64,000 bases of DNA from Scatophagus argus (taxonomy: Eukaryota > Chordata > Actinopteri > Scatophagidae). The notes under the pieces are model-generated. The model was not told the origin of the DNA and searched no databases. It saw only the letters and a list, made by a program, of their open reading frames with translations. Position numbers and translations under genes: made by a program. Below are positions 59,847-64,000 of this stretch, piece by piece. Where the stretch lies: NCBI RefSeq assembly GCF_020382885.2, contig NC_058513.1, forward strand, positions 18,811,641 through 18,875,640. The letters run 5' to 3'. Position 1 is the stretch's first letter. Each line of letters begins with the position of its first letter.

Positions 59847-60978
59847 AATGTAGTCAGATGCTGAATACAGAATTTTGTCAGTGATTTATTTGATTCCTCC
59901 TCCTGGGATTCTGAGTTTTACAGGTAGCTGAGACCAAATTTAGTCCGTGGTAGGAAATGGTGAAGGTACTGATGATTAATTGATGAGTAAACTTCTTGTA
60001 GGAGGCAATTGGTTTTCAAATCATCTGACAGTAAGTTTTTATTTTATTACTTCACTGCATGACGAGTACTCAGTTTTTTAAATTACTATGTTATACATCA
60101 GTTATCAATAGTCTGAAGGCCTTGCATGACAATTTTAGGTGTGTTTCTCCTGTACCAACTCTGTCCTCTTCTTTCACTCCACCACTCATAGTTACTCATA
60201 GTTTTGCATTTTCAAGCAGACCTACAGTGAAAACTGTGACAGTTTCGATGCTTTAAGCCGTAATGAGGACGGTCACAGGCAGATTTTAGCAGCTGCAGCC
60301 ATGAATAAGAATAGAGAAGTTTTGTTTTTGTATTGTAGAGTAGAGCTACTTAGTCCTCCATGCTGTGACGGTGCTAACCAGTGCACCTTGTGCCACACCT
60401 GCAGTACAATATGATGAGGAATCATGGAGGATAAGACAGACTTTTCTTTTTCACATAACCTTGTTTGGATGCTCAGTATAGAAAACCATGCGTGGACGAG
60501 CAGCAGGTCAGAAGGTTATGATGTATTGTTTGCTTTGCTAACAAGTTTATATTCTGTTTTCTTGTGGCTTTGCTGTAATCGCTGAAACTTTGATGCTTGA
60601 GAGATTATTAATATGATATTGTGTTAGCCAAATACAGTCACAGAATATAACTTAAACTGTGATTATTGTGCTTCCTATAGCCTGATTCGTGCTTGTGTTT
60701 ATTCAGGATTGTATTCTGTTTCTTTTGGTGTGTTTTAAGTGATCATGGGTTCCATTAATCTTTGGGAAGCTGAAGGGGAAAACAGACTCAGGAAGGCTCT
60801 GCTGGTTGAGAGGAGAGTCGCTGTTAGAAAGCTGGTGTTTGTAAAGCTGAAGCCTTCCTGATGTGAAGACAGCATCAGTGTCTGATTTCTTTGATCTGTA
60901 TGTTCATGTAATGATGACATTTATCTACAACTCTGATTGGACGTGTTTGTTCTCTTCTCCAGACAAAAATTCAATAAA
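59847..60978 (+). other. 3' UTR and downstream of gene F, with AATAAA
   Basis: Collinear with 27547-28651 of gene E with few changes. AATAAA is at 60973-60978. No other exon. Confidence 0.55.
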
Positions 60979-61528
60979 GCGAAGAGCTGAGTAGAAGTGT
61001 GTGTGCTGTTTTCTTCTTTCCTGCTGAGTCAAACCATATGATATAAAAATGGTTGTTCTTTTAAAGTTTTCCACAAGTTAAAGGGCCGTGAGGTCTCTGC
61101 TCATCTTTTGATGAAGGTTGAAATGATGGTTAATGATCCTCTGATGACCTCCTATGGAGAACGTTGGTCACTGGAGCAACAGACAGAATAGAAAATGACA
61201 GAAAGCCTCCACACTGATTGTCCAACAAATGGACAAGATTCAAGATTTCATACCAGAATGACAAAACAGGCCATTTGTCAGCCTCTCATGATCAGTGTAA
61301 AGTGTATAATAGTGAAGTTCTTTTTCTTTAAAACACAGATGTCTATCTGCCAATTCTACTCTGTTAATGTGTTATCAAAGGCTCATTTATTTTTAAATCC
61401 CAAACTGTAGGCGTGTGTACCTACACTGTCATTGCACTATTCCACAGATTCACTGTTACTGTATATAGAATTTTTTTATTTTTATCTTTATCTTATTGTA
61501 TACAATATCTTTTATGTTTTTTGCTGCC
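60979..61528. other. Intergenic stretch downstream of gene F
   Basis: Collinear with 28652-29200 in unit 1; no gene seen. It ends at the SINE target site. Confidence 0.5.
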
Positions 61529-61893
61529 GCAGCACAGTGCAGTGGTTAGCACTGTTGCCTCATAGCAAGAGGGTTCCCGGTTCGAATCCCGGTCTGGGCC
61601 CTTCTATGTGGAGTTTGCATGTTCTCCCTGTGCCTGCGTGGGTTTTCTCCGGGTTCTCCGGCTTCCTCCCACAATACCAAAAACATGCACATTAGGTTAA
61701 TTGGCTGCTCTAAATTGCCCCCTAGGTGTGAGTGTGTGGTTGTTTGTCTTTGTGTGTTGGCCCTGTGATTGACTGGCGACCAGTCCAGGGTGAACCCCGC
61801 CTCTCGCCCGTAGTCAGCTGGGATAGGCTCCAGCTCCAGCTCCCCCGCGACCCTGAAGGATAAGCGGTATAGAAAATGGATGGATGGATGGAT
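61529..61893 (+). mobile_element. Second tRNA-derived SINE
   Basis: Same family as 56858-57358. Flanked by a perfect 13-bp duplication GTTTTTTGCTGCC (61516-61528 and 61894-61906). The empty site is in unit 1 at about 29190. Ends in (GGAT)n. Confidence 0.88.
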
Positions 61894-62041
61894 GTTTTTT
61901 GCTGCCCCCATGTGGTTTTTACTCTAATATGTTAGGTGTTAATATGTTAGGTTGTGTACTTGAGAGTAAAGACTAACTGGAGTCAAATTCCTTGTTTGTA
62001 CACGCAAACTTGGCCAATAAAGCTGATTCTGATTCTGATTC

Positions 62042-63362
62042 TAATCTCACGCTGGATCCAGACACTGCAAACAACCGCCTCACTCTGTCTGAGGGAAACA
62101 TAAAGGCAGCATATGGAGCATGGCAGTCATATCCTGATCGCCCAGAGAGGTTTGCTGCATACTCTTACGTCCCTGCTGAGGTGGAAGCCAAGGTGGTGGA
62201 GAACTTAAAGTTTTTTTTATTGTTATACCAAACTAAACAAGTTTTTTTCCTAAAAATGTGGGGTGAAGAGAAAACTGTGTGGTTCTGCTAAAATAATTTT
62301 AAAAAGTACAATACAACTGGACCTAACTATTCACTACCTGTGGTAACGGAACGTCTGGGAACGTCCAGACTCTGACGTGTTCAGGTGAACGTACTCCGTC
62401 ATTTCCTGTTTGTCGTGCGCTGTGCTAAGCGTTGCATTGTTACACTGCTCTGCTCTAGATTCTTGTTCAGTTAAAGCTCTTTCGTTGTTGTCCATATTAG
62501 AGCTCATCTACACACTAAAAACTCACATTGCTGTTGTTAAGCACTCGCCTCTATCTTATCACTACGTCTTAAGTCGTAAGTTACGCTTGACTATGGCCTC
62601 TCCTTCCTTCTCCCGTTCTGCTGCTCTGTCCTGCTTGGTGTGTCAAATGTTTAGCTATTCTTCTGCCTCCTTTAGTGATAACGGCATTTGTAGAAACTGT
62701 AGCCTGTTGGTTAGGTTGGAGGCGAAGCTTAGCGATTTGGAATGCTGGCTCCGCACCATTGAAACCAAACTGCTAGCTGCAGTTAGCCAAGCCCTGTTAG
62801 CCGGTACGGAGCCACATAGCTTAGCCTTTAGCTCTCCTCCGGTACCTCCTGAGCAGCCAGGAAACCAGGGCCGGTAGGTGACTGTTCGTAGAAGGCATAG
62901 CTTCAGACCAAAGCCCACCGAGTGCCAGCAGCCACTTCACGTTTCTAATAGGTATTCCCCACTCGGCGACACACCCACCGAAGAGCCAGCTCTGATAAGT
63001 GAAGACTCTGTTTTGCGAAACGTTAAGATAGCGAAACTAGCGACCGTAGTCTGCATTCCTGGGGCCAGAGCAGGCAACATTCAAACAAATTTGAAACTGA
63101 AACACAGAGCCCTTGCCTGCACGTAACACCCGTCCTCAGGTGTTTGCCATCCTGAAGGAGAGCTCTTACTGGGAGGTAGAATGGAGCACCAGTCCTGATG
63201 AATCTGTTTATGTAGGGGTCGCATACGGTGAGATTGACAGAAAATCAACAAGCTCAGACAGCCAGTTTGGAAACAATCCCATGTCGTGGTGCTTTTGACA
63301 ATATGCTACACCTGGTTCACCACAACCCAGACTCAGAGCATGGCACAATGGTCAGGTGTGGG
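62042..63362 (+). pseudogene. Broken B30.2-only mini-gene (copy 4)
   Basis: B30.2 exon pieces 62042-62156 and 63133-63362 around the same retroelement insertion as copy 3. The second piece has an indel after GGTGTTTGCC, a premature TGA at about 63297 and an abrupt loss of homology after 63362, so the last third of the domain is missing. The 5' end is cut by the same (GATTCT)n retroposon tail. It is more decayed than copy 3. Confidence 0.8.
62157..63132 (+). mobile_element. LINE ORF1-type fragment inside copy 4
   Basis: Longer version of the copy 3 insertion: from 62594 a Cys-rich start (SCLVCQMF, GICRNCSLLV), a heptad-like stretch, then after a stop SEDSVLRNVKIAKLATVV and PGARAGNIQ. It resembles ORF1 of fish L2/CR1-type LINEs. 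Copy 3 has lost about 190 bp of it. Confidence 0.55.
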
Positions 63363-64000
63363 AGTTTCCTTTTGCTCCCTTTTCATTGTTGGGATCTCCA
63401 GCCATGTGTTCAGGAGAACAATAGAGAGGCCTACTTGTGCCTCCAGAAGCCTGAACCAGAGTGACTGACGGTTAGAGAGACGTCGACCCGACCCCCCATG
63501 ATTTACACCTCGATGTAAATCTGAACACAGACCTGGCACGGACTGGCTGTGGTCAAGCCGTCTTTACAGGGGTCCGAGGTGACATCACTCAGGTAATAAA
63601 AAGGCAGTGCAACCCTCACCTCACTGATACGTCACTCACGTGACTCCATCGCCATTTTTCCCTCTCTCTCTTCCCTCCACGCACGTGCCCACAAGCTCAT
63701 GCACACACACACACACACACTTCCTGACCTGTACACCAAAATACATACACACATAGGTGTATATACTTATATAGATATATCCTCACTGCTGTACCTGTGT
63801 TTACCCATCATAGTTAGCAGTTAATGTGTGTAGATAAAGTTGGATTATAATAGTGTTTAGTACAAGTAATACATATCTTCTGATAATTGTTGCAATGTTA
63901 ATAAATCCTGTTATAATTTAACTCATCGTTGTCTGGTTATTGTGAACATACTTGTGATAACAGCTGGTTTCATAACAGTCAGTCCTTGAATTCACCCTTC
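63363..64000. other. Right edge, unassigned; (CA)n at about 63703-63720
   Basis: After the break in the mini-gene the sequence has no match in unit 1. It contains a short (CA)n run and AT-rich sequence with AATAAATCC at about 63898. No exon was recognised. Confidence 0.4.

Noticed and set aside
1-64000. Direct claim that these genes make venom
   Set aside because: SNTX-like genes also occur in fish not known to be venomous. Sequence gives family and domain plan but neither gland expression nor activity.

Overview
The window is nuclear DNA of a bony fish, most likely a spiny-rayed (percomorph) teleost. The evidence is intron-containing genes with GT-AG splicing, TATA-box promoters, AATAAA signals, a dense load of fish-type LINEs (L2/CR1, RTE/Rex3-like, L1), a tRNA-derived SINE, a solo LTR, and above all a tandem array of stonustoxin-like (SNTX family) genes. 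Nothing suggests a prokaryote. I cannot name the species.

The array holds six nearly identical copies of the large SNTX exon (minus strand at 308-1771 and 36725-38188; plus strand at 8613-10076, 25408-26871, 45121-46596 and 57708-59171). Each full gene has the same plan: a non-coding exon 1 behind a TATA box; exon 2 with the ATG and 30 codons; one long exon 3 (MACPF/CDC-like, FAT-like and thioredoxin-like parts); and exon 4, a PRY-SPRY (B30.2) domain. Predicted proteins are 696-705 residues with no signal peptide, as in the fish SNTX family. Two further intact genes (12208-13065 and 48730-49598, minus) keep the SNTX promoter, exon 1, exon 2 and B30.2 exon but lack exon 3, giving a 205-residue B30.2-only protein. 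Two more copies of this mini-gene are broken (29339-30675 and 62042-63362).

Large-scale layout: the window is two copies of a roughly 36.5-kb unit. Each unit is built on an inverted repeat in which two SNTX genes stand head to head around a 1.5-1.7-kb spacer, followed by a convergent mini-gene and then an SNTX gene of a second type. Unit 1: gene A (-) 1-3231, gene B (+) 7165-10741, mini-gene C (-), an L2-clade LINE with an intact 979-residue ORF, a stub gene D (exons 1-2 only, cut by an RTE element), decayed remnants at 19-24 kb, gene E (+) 24430-27546, and a broken mini-gene. The joint at 31.0-34.6 kb holds a solo LTR and a decayed L2. Unit 2: gene G (-) 36060-39623, gene H (+) 43701-47261, mini-gene I (-), an L1-clade LINE (50.07-56.19 kb, with a TTAA-flanked MITE inside it) that replaced the 5' end of gene F (+, 56222-59846), two SINE insertions, and another broken mini-gene.

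The spacer of the inverted repeat lies in opposite orientation in the two units, and exon-3 alleles follow the flip (A resembles H, B resembles G), while exon 1 and the outer flanks are homogenised within each unit (A=B, G=H). This mosaic points to inversion by arm-arm recombination plus gene conversion. Products are probably SNTX-like proteins, the founding members of which are heterodimeric pore-forming venom proteins of stonefish; homologues also occur in fish not known to be venomous, so toxicity or venom expression cannot be read from this sequence.
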